Part shown: piece after piece, positions 38,331-47,214 of the stretch
Position numbering within the stretch: position 1 is the first letter of the stretch
Layout of the letters: each line of letters starts with the position of its first letter
Assembly: GCF_000725495.1 (NCBI RefSeq)
Contig: NZ_JNZD01000005.1
Location: forward strand, 496,001-560,000
Direction of reading: 5' to 3'
DNA: 64,000 nucleotides
From: Streptomyces aureus
GTDB taxonomy: Bacteria; Actinomycetota; Actinomycetes; Streptomycetales; Streptomycetaceae
Made by a program: the position numbers and the translations under genes
The notes under the pieces: model-generated
Seen by the model: only the letters and a program-made list of their open reading frames with translations
Database searches by the model: none
What the model was told of the DNA's origin: nothing

Positions 38331-39196
38331 GCACCCCGCCGCCCGCCTCCCGGCGTCCCGAGGGCGAGCACGAGGTCCGGGGCGTCGCCTTCCGCGACGA
38401 CAGCGAGGGCGAGGGCACGGAGCGGGAGGTGCCGCCGCCGGCGCTGACGGCCCCGAGGCGGCGGATCAGCTGGCAGAAGCTGACCTTCCTGCCCGCCGTG
38501 CTGGTCGCCCTGCTGCTGGGCACCTGGATCTGGTTCCAGCAGGCCGACCTCGACGCGATCTCCCGGAACGCCCTGTCGAACGGCCAGGTGTCCAAGGCCC
38601 TGTGGCAGCACATCCAGCTGACGGTGATCTCCACGTTCTTCGTGCTGATCATCGCGATCCCGCTGGGGATCCTGCTGACCCGCAAGGCGTTCCGCAAGTT
38701 CACCCCGCTCGCGATGACGATCGCCAACATGGGCCAGGCGACCCCGGCGATCGGTCTGCTGGCCCTGCTGGTGATCTGGCTCGGCACCGGGGAGAAGTCG
38801 GCGCTGATCGGCATCACGATCTACGCGATCCTGCCGGTGCTCTCCAACACGATCACGGGTCTGAAGGCCAACGACCCGACGCTGCTGGAGGCGGCCCGCG
38901 GCATCGGCATGTCCCCGCTGGGGGTGCTCACCCGGGTCGAACTCCCGCTCGCCGTACCGCTGATCCTCGCGGGTGTCCGGACGGCGCTGGTCCTGAACGT
39001 GGGCACCGCGACGCTGGCCACGTTCGGCGGGGGCGGTGGTCTCGGGGTGCTGATCACCACCGGCATCACCACCCAGCGCATGCCGGTCCTGGTCCTCGGC
39101 GCGATCCTCACGGTCGCGCTCGCGCTGCTCGTCGACTGGCTGGCGTCGCTGGCGGAACTGCTGCTGCGGCCGCGCGGGCTGGAGGTGGGCACATGA
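38327..39196 (+). CDS. osmoprotectant-type ABC permease (second)
   Basis: 289 residues. A 70-residue charged cytoplasmic N-terminus, an extra anchor (KLTFLPAVLVALLLGTWIWF), then a standard permease core with EAARGIGMSPLGVLTRVELP. Pairs with the 215-residue permease. GTG 38327 overlaps the ATPase stop; the stop in turn overlaps the ATG of the binding-protein gene. The long frame opening at 38003 is out of phase with the real ATPase and is not used. Confidence 0.9.
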   Translation: MSTPPPASRRPEGEHEVRGVAFRDDSEGEGTEREVPPPALTAPRRRISWQKLTFLPAVLVALLLGTWIWFQQADLDAISRNALSNGQVSKALWQHIQLTVISTFFVLIIAIPLGILLTRKAFRKFTPLAMTIANMGQATPAIGLLALLVIWLGTGEKSALIGITIYAILPVLSNTITGLKANDPTLLEAARGIGMSPLGVLTRVELPLAVPLILAGVRTALVLNVGTATLATFGGGGGLGVLITTGITTQRMPVLVLGAILTVALALLVDWLASLAELLLRPRGLEVGT

Positions 39197-40161
39197 GAGG
39201 GGCGCGCGCCCACGCGGCGCTGGCCGCCGTCCTCGTACTGGCCTGCGCGTGCGGTCTGACCAGTGGTTCCCCCATGACGGACAACGTGAAGCCGGGGACG
39301 ATCGGGAAGGGCGAGCCGCTCAAGGGCGCGACGCTCACGGTGGCGTCGAAGGAGTTCACCGAGCAGCTGATCCTCGGCGCGATCATGGGCATCGCGTTCC
39401 AGGCGGCGGGCGCGAAGGTGATCGACCGCACGGGCATCCAGGGATCGATCGGCGCGCGCGAGGCCATCAAGAACGGGGACGCGGACGCCATGTACGAGTA
39501 CACGGGCACCGCGTGGATCACATACCTCGGCAACAGCGAGCCGATCCCGGACCCGCAGAAGCAGTGGCAGGCGGTGCATGACGCCGACCCGAAGAACGGG
39601 GTGACCTGGCTGCCCCCGTCGGCCCTGAACAACACCTACGCGCTCGCGATGAACCAGGCCAACTACAAGAAGTACGGCACGACGACGCTGTCCGGGGTGG
39701 CCGCGCTGTCGAAGTCGGACCCGAGCGCCGTCACCCTGTGCGTGGAGAGCGAGTTCGCCAACCGGGCCGACGGACTGCCGGGCATGGAGAAGGCGTACGG
39801 GATGCACATCCCCGCGAAGAACATCACGCAGATGGACACCGGGATCATCTACACCCAGGTGGCGAAGGGGAGTTGCACCTACGGGGAGGTGTTCACCACC
39901 GACGGACGCATCAAGTCCATGAACCTGGTGGTGATGAAGGACGACAAGAAGTTCTTCCCCAACTACAACGCGGCCCCGGTGATCAACTCCAAGGCCCTGA
40001 AGAAGTATCCGCAGATCGCGGAGGTCATCGACCCGGTGACGAAGCGGCTGAACAACACGGTGGCGCAGGACCTCAACGCGAAGGTGGACGTCCAGGGCCA
40101 GGACCCGCACGAGGTGGCGCTGGACTGGATGACGTCGGAGGGGCTCGTGCAGCAGGACTGA
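39193..40161 (+). CDS. osmoprotectant-type substrate-binding lipoprotein
   Basis: 322 residues. Signal peptide with lipobox ending at C18 or C20 (VLVLACACG). Family motifs: VASKEFTEQLILG, ADAMYEYTGTAWITYLG, ALNNTYALAMN and YNAAPVINSKALK, as in OpuCC/ProX-type binding proteins with an aromatic cage for quaternary amines. Related proteins bind choline, carnitine, glycine betaine or ergothioneine, so the ligand stays open. ATG 39193 overlaps the preceding TGA (ATGA). Confidence 0.92.
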   Translation: MRGARAHAALAAVLVLACACGLTSGSPMTDNVKPGTIGKGEPLKGATLTVASKEFTEQLILGAIMGIAFQAAGAKVIDRTGIQGSIGAREAIKNGDADAMYEYTGTAWITYLGNSEPIPDPQKQWQAVHDADPKNGVTWLPPSALNNTYALAMNQANYKKYGTTTLSGVAALSKSDPSAVTLCVESEFANRADGLPGMEKAYGMHIPAKNITQMDTGIIYTQVAKGSCTYGEVFTTDGRIKSMNLVVMKDDKKFFPNYNAAPVINSKALKKYPQIAEVIDPVTKRLNNTVAQDLNAKVDVQGQDPHEVALDWMTSEGLVQQD

Positions 40162-40190
40162 ACGGGCTCACGGGAGGCGGGAGCAGAGTT

Positions 40191-40234
40191 ACAAAGAAAC
40201 CGTTGCAAGGAAGTCTTTGCAACGCTATCTTTGT
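40191..40234. promoter_or_regulatory. promoter embedded in a nested 44-bp dyad
   Basis: Outer arms ACAAAGA (40191-40197) and TCTTTGT (40228-40234) and inner arms CGTTGCAA (40201-40208) and TTGCAACG (40217-40224) share one centre at 40212.5. TTGCAA (40203-40208) and TATCTT (40226-40231) are a -35 and -10 with 17-bp spacing. The start point would be about 40238, one base before the ATG of the regulator gene, so its mRNA is probably leaderless and autoregulated. Confidence 0.75.
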
Positions 40235-40238
40235 ACTC

Positions 40239-40928
40239 ATGAAGGAGCAGCCACCGCTTCCCCCCGAACCGCCGGTCCCGGACAGAATCCCCGGTCCGCC
40301 GGAGGTTCCGGGCCCCCCGCACCCGCCGGAGCCGCCATCGGCTCCGGAGCCGCCCGAGCCCCCGAAGCACCGCCGTCTGGACGCGCGTTCACTGCGCGGG
40401 ATCGCCCACCCCCTGCGGATGGAGCTGCTGAGCAGCCTGCGCCGTCAGGGGCCGGCCACCGCGTCGATGCTCGCCGAGCGGCTGGGCGAGTCCAGCGGAG
40501 CGACCAGTTACCACCTGCGCCAGCTCGCCGCCCACGGCTTCGTCGAGGACGCCCCCGAGCGGGGCAAGGGGCGCGAGCGCTGGTGGCGGGCGGTCGACCA
40601 GGGGATCGACTTCGGCGAGGACCTGCTCGAGAACCCGGACCCGGCGGTACGGGGCGCGGCCGACGTGTTCCTGCACGAGGTGGCCACCACCCACGCACGG
40701 GAGCTGTCGACCTGGCTCGGCACCCGGCACGACTGGCCGGAGAGCTGGACCCGCGCCACCGACATGAGCGACTTCACGATCCGTCTGACGCCGGAGCAGT
40801 CCCGTGAGCTGATCCAGAAGATGCACGACCTGCTCGACAGCTACTGCGCCCTCGAACGTCCCGAGGACGACCCCGAGGCGGAACAGGTGCGCTTCCACAC
40901 GCACGCCTTCCCGCAGTCCTCGGACTGA
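40239..40928 (+). CDS. ArsR-type (HTH_20) transcription regulator
   Basis: 229 residues. An unusual 40-residue Pro/Glu-rich N-terminus (PPEPPVPDRIPGPPEVPG) leads to a winged helix domain: RSLRGIAHPLRMELLSSLRR and SSGATSYHLRQLAAHGFVED. The C-terminal half (WWRAVDQGIDFGEDLLE and helical region) is a dimerisation/effector part typical of DUF5937/HTH_20 regulators. Probably represses itself via the dyad directly upstream. Monocistronic; target genes beyond itself unknown. Confidence 0.9.
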   Translation: MKEQPPLPPEPPVPDRIPGPPEVPGPPHPPEPPSAPEPPEPPKHRRLDARSLRGIAHPLRMELLSSLRRQGPATASMLAERLGESSGATSYHLRQLAAHGFVEDAPERGKGRERWWRAVDQGIDFGEDLLENPDPAVRGAADVFLHEVATTHARELSTWLGTRHDWPESWTRATDMSDFTIRLTPEQSRELIQKMHDLLDSYCALERPEDDPEAEQVRFHTHAFPQSSD

Positions 40929-41065
40929 CGGACCGCACGGCGATCCACCCGATTCACCCGTCGCGGGCCGGCCCGTCCGGCCGGCCCGCGCGGCCCGCAC
41001 GACCCGTTCGCACCGCTCGACCCGCACCACCACCGGCTCGATCACACCGAAGAGAGGTCACCGCC

Positions 41066-41257
41066 ATGCATCCCGAGACCCACCTCCAGCTCCAGCACGT
41101 CCGCGCCGCCGACCTGCGCGCCGAGGCGGACGCGTACCGCCTCACCACCGAGGCCGCGGACACCCGTCGGCTGCGCGCCCGCCTCGGCTGGACGCTGGTG
41201 GAGGTCGGCCTCCGGCTGGCCTCCGCGCCGCGGACCGCCGTCGCCGCCGCCTGCTGA
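41066..41257 (+). CDS. small hypothetical protein
   Basis: 63 residues, predicted helical: LQLQHVRAADLRAEADAYRL, then TRRLRARLGWTLVEVGLRLA. ATG 41066 has GAGAGG 8 nt upstream. It resembles small Streptomyces proteins of unknown role found after HTH regulators; the composition (alternating charged and hydrophobic residues) supports coding. No family call. Confidence 0.6.
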   Translation: MHPETHLQLQHVRAADLRAEADAYRLTTEAADTRRLRARLGWTLVEVGLRLASAPRTAVAAAC

Positions 41258-41291
41258 CGGCCGCACCCCAGGGGGCCGGGAAGGCCGCCCG

Positions 41292-42080
41292 CTAGCAGCT
41301 CGGGACCGAGCCCTTGTTCTTCTCCAGGGCCACCAGGGCGTTCACCGCTCCGTCGAGGTTCGTCACCGGGATCAGCCGGAGGTTCTTCGGCAGCTCCGCC
41401 TTGGCGTCCGAGCACTCCGCCTTCGGCACCAGGAACACGGTCGCGCCGTCACGGTGGGCCGCCTGGGTCTTGAGACTCACACCGCCGACCGCTCCCACCT
41501 TGCCGTCGGCGTCGATCGTCCCCGTACCCGCGACGACCCGGCCGCCCGTGAGGTCGCCCCCGCTGCCGTCGCCGTCCAGCTTGTCGATGATCCCGAGCGA
41601 GAAGAGCAGTCCGGCGCTCGGTCCGCCGACGTCGGCGAGCTTGAGCGTGACCTTGACGTCGCCCTTCTCGTGCAGATACCCCAGGGCCGCCTGGGTGGCG
41701 CTGTCCTGGGACTCCTTCATCTCGTTCGCGTTGTGCTGCTCGATCTCCTTGACGCTGCCGCCGCTCGGGTAGACCGAGTCGCGGGGCATCACGGCCTTGT
41801 CGGTGGCGAACCAGGCGCTGAGCACGTCGCCGAGGGAGACGCTGGCGTCCGGGCCGGTGGCCTCGATCGTCGTCATCCGCAGCTGGCCGCTCGTCCTCCG
41901 GGTGGGCGCCCCGCTGATGGTGATCACCGGCTCGCCCTTGTTCTCGCCGAGGACGTTCGCCGTCAGGCCGGGCTGCGCCAGGGAGAAGGGCAGCGGCGCG
42001 AACACCGCCGTGGCGAGGAGGGCCACGACGGGGAGGGCGCAGACGGCGACGGCCTTGGGGCGCGTGAGGCGAGAGAGCAC
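41292..42080 (-). CDS. secreted Lon-like serine peptidase
   Basis: 262 residues. N-terminal anchor (AVAVCALPVVALLATAVFA), an extracytoplasmic central part, and a Lon-protease C-terminal fold with the serine of GGPSAGLLFSLGI and the lysine of KVGAVGGVSLKTQAAH as Ser-Lys dyad. It lacks the AAA+ domain of Lon and the PDZ of YlbL/SdrC-type relatives. Start GTG 42080 with a -10-like TTAGAT just upstream hints at a leaderless message. Substrate unknown. Confidence 0.86.
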   Translation of the reverse strand: MLSRLTRPKAVAVCALPVVALLATAVFAPLPFSLAQPGLTANVLGENKGEPVITISGAPTRRTSGQLRMTTIEATGPDASVSLGDVLSAWFATDKAVMPRDSVYPSGGSVKEIEQHNANEMKESQDSATQAALGYLHEKGDVKVTLKLADVGGPSAGLLFSLGIIDKLDGDGSGGDLTGGRVVAGTGTIDADGKVGAVGGVSLKTQAAHRDGATVFLVPKAECSDAKAELPKNLRLIPVTNLDGAVNALVALEKNKGSVPSC

Positions 42081-42168
42081 GGGGTCAATCTAACGTCACC
42101 GCCCGCCGGAACCTCCGTACAGGTCCCCCGGCCCGTGCACCGGCCCCCGGCCCCGGTTCCCGGACCGG

Positions 42169-42810
42169 TCAGCGCAGGGCGTCCGCCACTTCGCGAGCCG
42201 CGTCGACCACGCGCGGGCCGACCCGCTCCGGCACGGCGTCCGCCAGCATGACCACGCCCACGCTGCCCTCGACCCCCGTCACCCCGATCAGCGGTGCCGC
42301 GGCACCGCACGCGCCCGCCTCCAGCTCTCCGTGGGTGAGCGTGTAGCCGGGCTCCACCGCCGGCGCGCGGCGGGCGGCGAGGATCGCCCGGCCCGCGGCG
42401 CCCCGGTCCAGGGCGTGCCGGAAACCGGCGCGGTAGGCCACGTGGTAGTCCGTCCAGGTCGGCTCGACGACGGCGACGGCGAGCGCCTCGGTGCCGTCGA
42501 CCAGCGTCAGATGGGCCGTCGCGCCTATGTCCTCGGCCAGCGCCCGCAGCGCGGGCAGCGCGGCCTCGCGGACCAGCGGATGCACCTGGCGGCCCAGGCG
42601 CAGCACACCGAGCCCGACCCGGGCACGGCCGCCCAGGTCACGGCGTACCAGGGCGTGCTGCTCCAGGGTGGCGAGCAACCGGTACACCACGGTCCGGTTG
42701 ACGCCCAGCTTGTTCGAGAGCTCGGTGACGGTCAGCCCGTGATCGGTGTCGGCGAGCAGCTTGAGGACCCGCAGTCCCCGGTCGAGCGTCTGAGAGGTCT
42801 CCGCGGTCAC
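42169..42810 (-). CDS. IclR-family transcription regulator
   Basis: 213 residues. N-terminal wHTH (TLDRGLRVLKLLADTDHGLT and SNKLGVNRTVVYRLLATLEQ) and IclR effector domain (THLTLVDGTEALAVAVVE, FRHALDRGAAGRAILAA). GTG 42810 is preferred because AAGGAG lies 8 nt upstream; GTG 42819 would add three residues. The effector half is shorter than typical, ending AREVADALR. Genes controlled are not evident; a palindrome-rich region lies upstream. Confidence 0.9.
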   Translation of the reverse strand: MTAETSQTLDRGLRVLKLLADTDHGLTVTELSNKLGVNRTVVYRLLATLEQHALVRRDLGGRARVGLGVLRLGRQVHPLVREAALPALRALAEDIGATAHLTLVDGTEALAVAVVEPTWTDYHVAYRAGFRHALDRGAAGRAILAARRAPAVEPGYTLTHGELEAGACGAAAPLIGVTGVEGSVGVVMLADAVPERVGPRVVDAAREVADALR

Positions 42811-43313
42811 GACGCCCACTCCTTAGTGGTGAGGTCGACGGCCCCTGGACGGCGGGCGGCACCGAGTCCCGTCGGCGACGCGCTACAGAGGCCGCCGGTC
42901 GGCCGACGCCCCGGGCTCTTCCCGGGCCGCAGTGGCTTCACGGCTGCGCTCCGCGGCGGCGCTGCCACGGGGCGTGTGCGTAGCCGGACAGTAGCGAGCC
43001 GGTCCGCTCAGCGGAAGCCTTTGTCCAGAATCCGGGCATCCGTGGATGCGAAGTGATTCCGTTTGTCCCGGAACGCGGGGCGTGCGCACCGGGTGCGCAC
43101 CGCTCGCGCGCACCGCGCACGGGCCCCTGCGCAAGCCCGCCGGAGCCTCGGACGCCCCCTCGACCGGGCACACGCGTCCGGCGGGACGGATTCCGGATAC
43201 CGCCGCCCGAAAAGGTCATGGCTCCGCCATGTCACCCCCGCACGAGGACGCCCCGGGACCGCTCCCCGGTTCCCGGCGGGCGCCCCGCGCCGGCACGCTC
43301 CGTCGTAGGGGCG
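42811..43313. promoter_or_regulatory. 503-bp region with palindrome upstream of IclR gene
   Basis: No convincing gene. It contains GCATCCGTGGATGC (43036-43049), a perfect palindrome, flanked by GAATC (43028-43032) and GATTC (43055-43059) and by two TTTGTCC copies (near 43020 and 43062). This looks like an operator or promoter control element, most simply for the IclR gene 230 bp away. Confidence 0.5.
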
Positions 43314-45116
43314 TCACCGCATCCGGGTGGCCCACTCCTGCACCTTGGCGATCCGCTGCCGGAGCTGTCCGGCCGTGGCCTCCGCGCTCGGCGGGCCGCC
43401 GCAGACACGGCGCAGCTCGGTGTGGATCACGCCGTGCGGCTTGCCGCTCTGGTGGACGTACGCGCCGACCATGGTGTTGAGCTGCTTGCGCAGTTCCAGC
43501 ATCTCCTTGTGGGAGACCACCGGGCGGCGCTCGGCGGGGAGTTCGAGGAGGTCCGCCTCCTCGTCCGGCTTCTTACGGCTGTGCGCGATCTGCCGGGCCT
43601 GCCGCTTCTGGAGCAGCAGCTGCACCTGGTCGGGTTCGAGGAGCCCGGGGATGCCGAGGTAGTCCTGCTCCTCCGCGCTTCCCGGGTGGGCCTGCATGCC
43701 GAACTCGGCGCCGTCGTAGAGGACGCGGTCGAAGACGGCCTCGGACTCCAGCGCCTCGAAGGAGAACTGCTCCTGCTCGCCGGTGTCCTCGTCCTGCTCC
43801 TTGTTCGCCTCCTCCATCTCCTTCTCGGACTCGGCGTACGGGTCCTCCTCGCCCTCCTTCTTGGGCTTGTCGAGGGCGTGGTCGCGCTCGACCTCCATCT
43901 CGTTGGCGAAGGTGAGGAGGTCGGGGACCGTAGGGAGGAACACGGACGCGGTCTCGCCGCGCCGGCGGGAGCGCACGAAACGGCCGACGGCCTGGGCGAA
44001 GAACAGGGGGGTGGAGATGGTGGTGGCGTAGACGCCGACGGCCAGGCGGGGGACGTCGACGCCCTCGGACACCATGCGGACGGCGACCATCCACCGGTCG
44101 GTGCTCGCGGAGAAGTCGTCGATCCGCTTCGAGGCACCGGTGTCGTCCGACAGCACGAGGGTGGCCTTGGTGCCGGTGATCTCGCGGATCAGCTTGGCGT
44201 ACGCGCGCGCGGAGTCCTGGTCCGAGGCGATGACGAGCGCACCGGCGTCGGGGATGCCCTTGCGGACCTCGGTGAGGCGCTGGTCGGCGGCGCGCAGCAC
44301 GCTCGGCATCCACTCGCCGCGCGGGTCGAGCGCGGTGCGCCAGGCCTGGCTGATCGCGTCCTTGGTCATCGGCTCGCCGAGCCGGGCGGCGATCTCGTCG
44401 CCCGCCTTGGTGCGCCAGCGCATGTTGCCGCTGTAGGACAGGAAGATCACCGGCCGCACGACGTGGTCGGCCAGCGCGTTGCCGTAGCCGTAGGTGTAGT
44501 CGGCCGAGGACCGCCGGATGCCGTCGTTGCCCTCCTCGTACGTGACGAAGGGGATGGGGTTGGTGTCGGACCGGAAGGGCGTACCGGTCAGCGCGAGCCG
44601 ACGGGTGGCGGGCTCGAACGCCTCCAGGCAGGCCTCGCCCCAGGACTTGCTGTCACCGGCGTGGTGGATCTCGTCGAGGATGACGAGGGTCTTGCGCTGC
44701 TCGGAGCGGTTGCGGTGCAGCATCGGGCGCACGCCGACACCGGCGTACGTGACGGCGACGCCCTGGTACTCCTTGCTCAGGGGCCCCGCGCTGTACTCGG
44801 GGTCGAGCTTGATCCCTATCCGCGCGGCCGCCTCGGCCCACTGCTTCTTCAGGTGCTCGGTCGGCGCGACGACGGTCACCTGCTGCACGACGTGGTGGTG
44901 CAGCAGCCAGGACGCGAGGGTCAGCGCGAACGTCGTCTTTCCGGCGCCGGGCGTCGCCACGGCGAGGAAGTCACGCGGCTGCTCCCGGATGTACCGCTCC
45001 ATCGCCCCCTGCTGCCAGGCGCGCAGCTTGTTGGCGGTGCCCCAGGGGGCCCGGCCGGGGAAGGCGGGCGAGAGATGGTGGGTGTGCGAGGAGGTGCTGG
45101 CGGCGGTGGTAGTCAC
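43314..45116 (-). CDS. SF2 DEAD/DEAH-type helicase
   Basis: 600 residues. Walker A ATPGAGKTT, DEIH box in LVILDEIHHAGDSK, motif III-like LALTGTPFR, and helicase C motif VI QAVGRFVRSRRRGE. Two RecA lobes (to about residue 400) are followed by an acidic linker rich in Glu/Asp/Lys (EKEMEEANKEQDEDTGEQEQ) and a C-terminal domain. Similar to bacterial type III restriction-like/UvsW-like helicases. No methylase or nuclease gene adjoins, so a repair or stress helicase rather than R-M is likelier. GTG 45116 start; ribosome site weak. Confidence 0.9.
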   Translation of the reverse strand: MTTTAASTSSHTHHLSPAFPGRAPWGTANKLRAWQQGAMERYIREQPRDFLAVATPGAGKTTFALTLASWLLHHHVVQQVTVVAPTEHLKKQWAEAAARIGIKLDPEYSAGPLSKEYQGVAVTYAGVGVRPMLHRNRSEQRKTLVILDEIHHAGDSKSWGEACLEAFEPATRRLALTGTPFRSDTNPIPFVTYEEGNDGIRRSSADYTYGYGNALADHVVRPVIFLSYSGNMRWRTKAGDEIAARLGEPMTKDAISQAWRTALDPRGEWMPSVLRAADQRLTEVRKGIPDAGALVIASDQDSARAYAKLIREITGTKATLVLSDDTGASKRIDDFSASTDRWMVAVRMVSEGVDVPRLAVGVYATTISTPLFFAQAVGRFVRSRRRGETASVFLPTVPDLLTFANEMEVERDHALDKPKKEGEEDPYAESEKEMEEANKEQDEDTGEQEQFSFEALESEAVFDRVLYDGAEFGMQAHPGSAEEQDYLGIPGLLEPDQVQLLLQKRQARQIAHSRKKPDEEADLLELPAERRPVVSHKEMLELRKQLNTMVGAYVHQSGKPHGVIHTELRRVCGGPPSAEATAGQLRQRIAKVQEWATRMR

Positions 45117-45360
45117 GGTCTCCGGTCTGGGTGTCGATTGGGAGCGTCCGGGTCCGTGCGCGGCGCGTCGGGGTGCGTGACGGGAGGCGCGCGGGCGGCT
45201 CGGCTACGTATGACAACCGGGCCACCCTACCGGCGCCCGGCACACGACGACGCGCGGACGAGGCCGGGTCGGCGGCGGATGGGACTGACGTCACAGATCA
45301 CCCACCCGCCCCTCCGGCACCCCGGCCGGCCCCTCGCGCGGGCCGGCCCGGCGGGTCCCC

Positions 45361-46836
45361 TCAGGCCGTCCCCCGCGGCTCCCGGAGGCGGGTGGTCACC
45401 CAGGCGCCCAGCAGGGCCACCCCGGCCATCGGCAGGAACACGGCGGCGAAGGCGGCCGGGTGGGAGGCGGGGGCGCCGGAGGCCGCGGAGGTGGCCGCGC
45501 CGGCCACCGCGCCGCCGCCCAGGGCCGCGAAGGCCGCTCCCCCGACGGCGAGCAGCAGCACGTTGGACAGGGCGTCGGAGATCTGCAGGGCGGCCGAGTT
45601 GGCGCCGGCCTCCTCGGGGGCCGAGAGCTGGAGCAGCAGCACGCTGGTCGAGGCGATCACCAGGCCCATCCCGAAGCAGCCGAACGCCCAGGCCACGGCC
45701 ACCGTCCACACCGGCACGGCGGGGATCAGCACGCTCGGGGCGGCGGCGACGGCCGCCGCGACCAGCAGCATGCCGACGAACATCAGCCGCTCCCGGTACG
45801 GCTCCACGCGGGGCCGTGCCTGCACCCAGGACCCCAGGGCCCAGGTCCCGCCGCCGGCCGCGAGCGAGAGCCCGGCGAGGGTCGGCGACAGTCCCCGCTG
45901 GGTGACCAGCATCAGCGGCACGAAGGACTCGGCGGCGATGAAGCCGCCGGCGGAGACCCCGCGCAGCAGCACCACGGACGGGAGCCCGCGGGCCGCCCGC
46001 CAGGTGCCGTGGGGCAGCAGTCCGCGCACGGCCGGGACGAGGAGCGCGGTGCCGGCCGCGGCGGGCAGCAGGGAGAACGGGCGCAGGTCCTGGGCGGCGT
46101 ACTGGAGCAGCCCGGCGCCCAGCGCGATCCCGAACGCCAGCCGGATGCGCCGGCGGTCCGGCGGGCGGCGGTCGCCCGTGCCGGCGGACCCGGAGGCCCG
46201 CCGCCGTATCTGCGGCAGGGCGAGCGCGAGCGGGACACCGACCAGGGCCGGGATCCCGACGAACACCCAGCGCCAGCCGAGGTGCTCGGTGACCGCGCCC
46301 GCGGCGAGCGGTCCGACCACGGACGGCACCACCCAGGCCGCCGCGAACGCCGCCATGATCGAGGGGCGCAGCCGCTGCGGGTAGGCCCGTCCGACGACGA
46401 CGTAGAGCGCGACGATGACGAGTCCGCCGCCGAGTCCCTGGACGGCGCGCCCGAGGATGAACGTCCACATGCCGCCGGCGGTCCCGGACAGCAGCAGTCC
46501 CGCGGCGAAGGCGGCGATGCCGGTGGCCAGCGAGCCGAGCGGCCCGTCGCGGTCGGACCACTGTCCGGCGAGCACCATCCCGAACAGGCTCGTGGTGAAG
46601 TAGCCGGAGAACGCGAACGCGTACAGGGCGACCCCGTCGAGGTCCCGGGCGGCGACGGGCATCGCCGTCCCCACGGCCGTGGCCTCGAACGCGATGACCA
46701 GGACCACGGACACGATCCCGACGGTGAGCGCCCGGTGGGCCCGGCTGAGCACGCCGCCGCCGTCGCCGCCGTCCTCGCTCCCGCGCCGGTCCTGGGAGGG
46801 CGTCGTCGCGGCCTCGCCCGCTTCCACTGCTGTCAT
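45361..46836 (-). CDS. MFS transporter
   Basis: 491 residues with 12-14 predicted helices. N-terminal 30 residues are acidic and Ser/Gly-rich. MFS motif region AGQWSDRDGPLGSLATGI (motif A-like) and FILGRAVQGLGGGLVIVALY (motif C/R of DHA2-type drug exporters). Likely a drug or metabolite exporter. ATG 46836 is the start after a 56-codon unneeded extension. A repeated ACTGCT/AGCAGT pair lies just upstream, a possible operator. Confidence 0.9.
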   Translation of the reverse strand: MTAVEAGEAATTPSQDRRGSEDGGDGGGVLSRAHRALTVGIVSVVLVIAFEATAVGTAMPVAARDLDGVALYAFAFSGYFTTSLFGMVLAGQWSDRDGPLGSLATGIAAFAAGLLLSGTAGGMWTFILGRAVQGLGGGLVIVALYVVVGRAYPQRLRPSIMAAFAAAWVVPSVVGPLAAGAVTEHLGWRWVFVGIPALVGVPLALALPQIRRRASGSAGTGDRRPPDRRRIRLAFGIALGAGLLQYAAQDLRPFSLLPAAAGTALLVPAVRGLLPHGTWRAARGLPSVVLLRGVSAGGFIAAESFVPLMLVTQRGLSPTLAGLSLAAGGGTWALGSWVQARPRVEPYRERLMFVGMLLVAAAVAAAPSVLIPAVPVWTVAVAWAFGCFGMGLVIASTSVLLLQLSAPEEAGANSAALQISDALSNVLLLAVGGAAFAALGGGAVAGAATSAASGAPASHPAAFAAVFLPMAGVALLGAWVTTRLREPRGTA

Positions 46837-47031
46837 GCCGGTCAGCGTAAGGTGCGCAGCTTTGGATGACTGCTGTCGGAGGGCGGTGATCAAGCAGTCC
46901 TTTGGACCTAGGACCGCTCCCCGCCCCGTTTCCCGGGGCCCGCCCGGCCTTTCGTGAACGGCGTGTGGCAGTCGCGTTGCAGCCGCCCCGGAACCCTTGA
47001 GCACGCTCCGGGGGCCCGCCTACGGTCGTTC

Positions 47032-47070
47032 CATCAGGTCCGGAACGAGTGAGCCGTGCCGCACCTGATG
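47032..47070. promoter_or_regulatory. inverted repeat before tRNA-Cys
   Basis: CATCAGGT (47032-47039) and ACCTGATG (47063-47070) flank 23 bp directly in front of the tRNA. This may be part of the tRNA promoter or a processing hairpin. Confidence 0.4.
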
Positions 47071-47073
47071 AAC

Positions 47074-47148
47074 GACCGTGTGCCCGAGTGGTTCAGGGGC
47101 TCGACTGCAACTCGAGTTACGTGGGTTCGAATCCCGCCACGGTCTCCA
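47074..47148 (+). tRNA. tRNA-Cys (GCA)
   Basis: Acceptor GACCGTG/CACGGTC, D stem CCC/GGG, anticodon stem CTCGA/TCGAG with loop CTGCAAC (anticodon GCA at 47107-47109), T arm GTGGG/CCCGC with TTCGAAT, U73 discriminator and encoded CCA (47146-47148). All expected Cys identity elements are present. Confidence 0.95.
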
Positions 47149-47152
47149 CGCG

Positions 47153-47186
47153 CAGGCCGGCCGTCCCCGAGGGGGTGGCCGGCCTG
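47153..47186. terminator. terminator after tRNA-Cys
   Basis: CAGGCCGGCC and GGCCGGCCTG with a 14-nt loop that itself pairs CCCC/GGGG, just beyond the tRNA. Confidence 0.8.
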
Positions 47187-47214
47187 TGGTCCGTTCCCCG
47201 CCGGGCGGCGGGGG

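Noticed and set aside
43314..45116. Restriction-modification or other defence helicase
   Set aside because: No methyltransferase, nuclease or other defence gene adjoins; neighbours are a regulator and an MFS transporter.
47074..47148. Integrated element at tRNA-Cys
   Set aside because: No integrase gene and no direct repeat of the tRNA 3' end were seen in the flanks.
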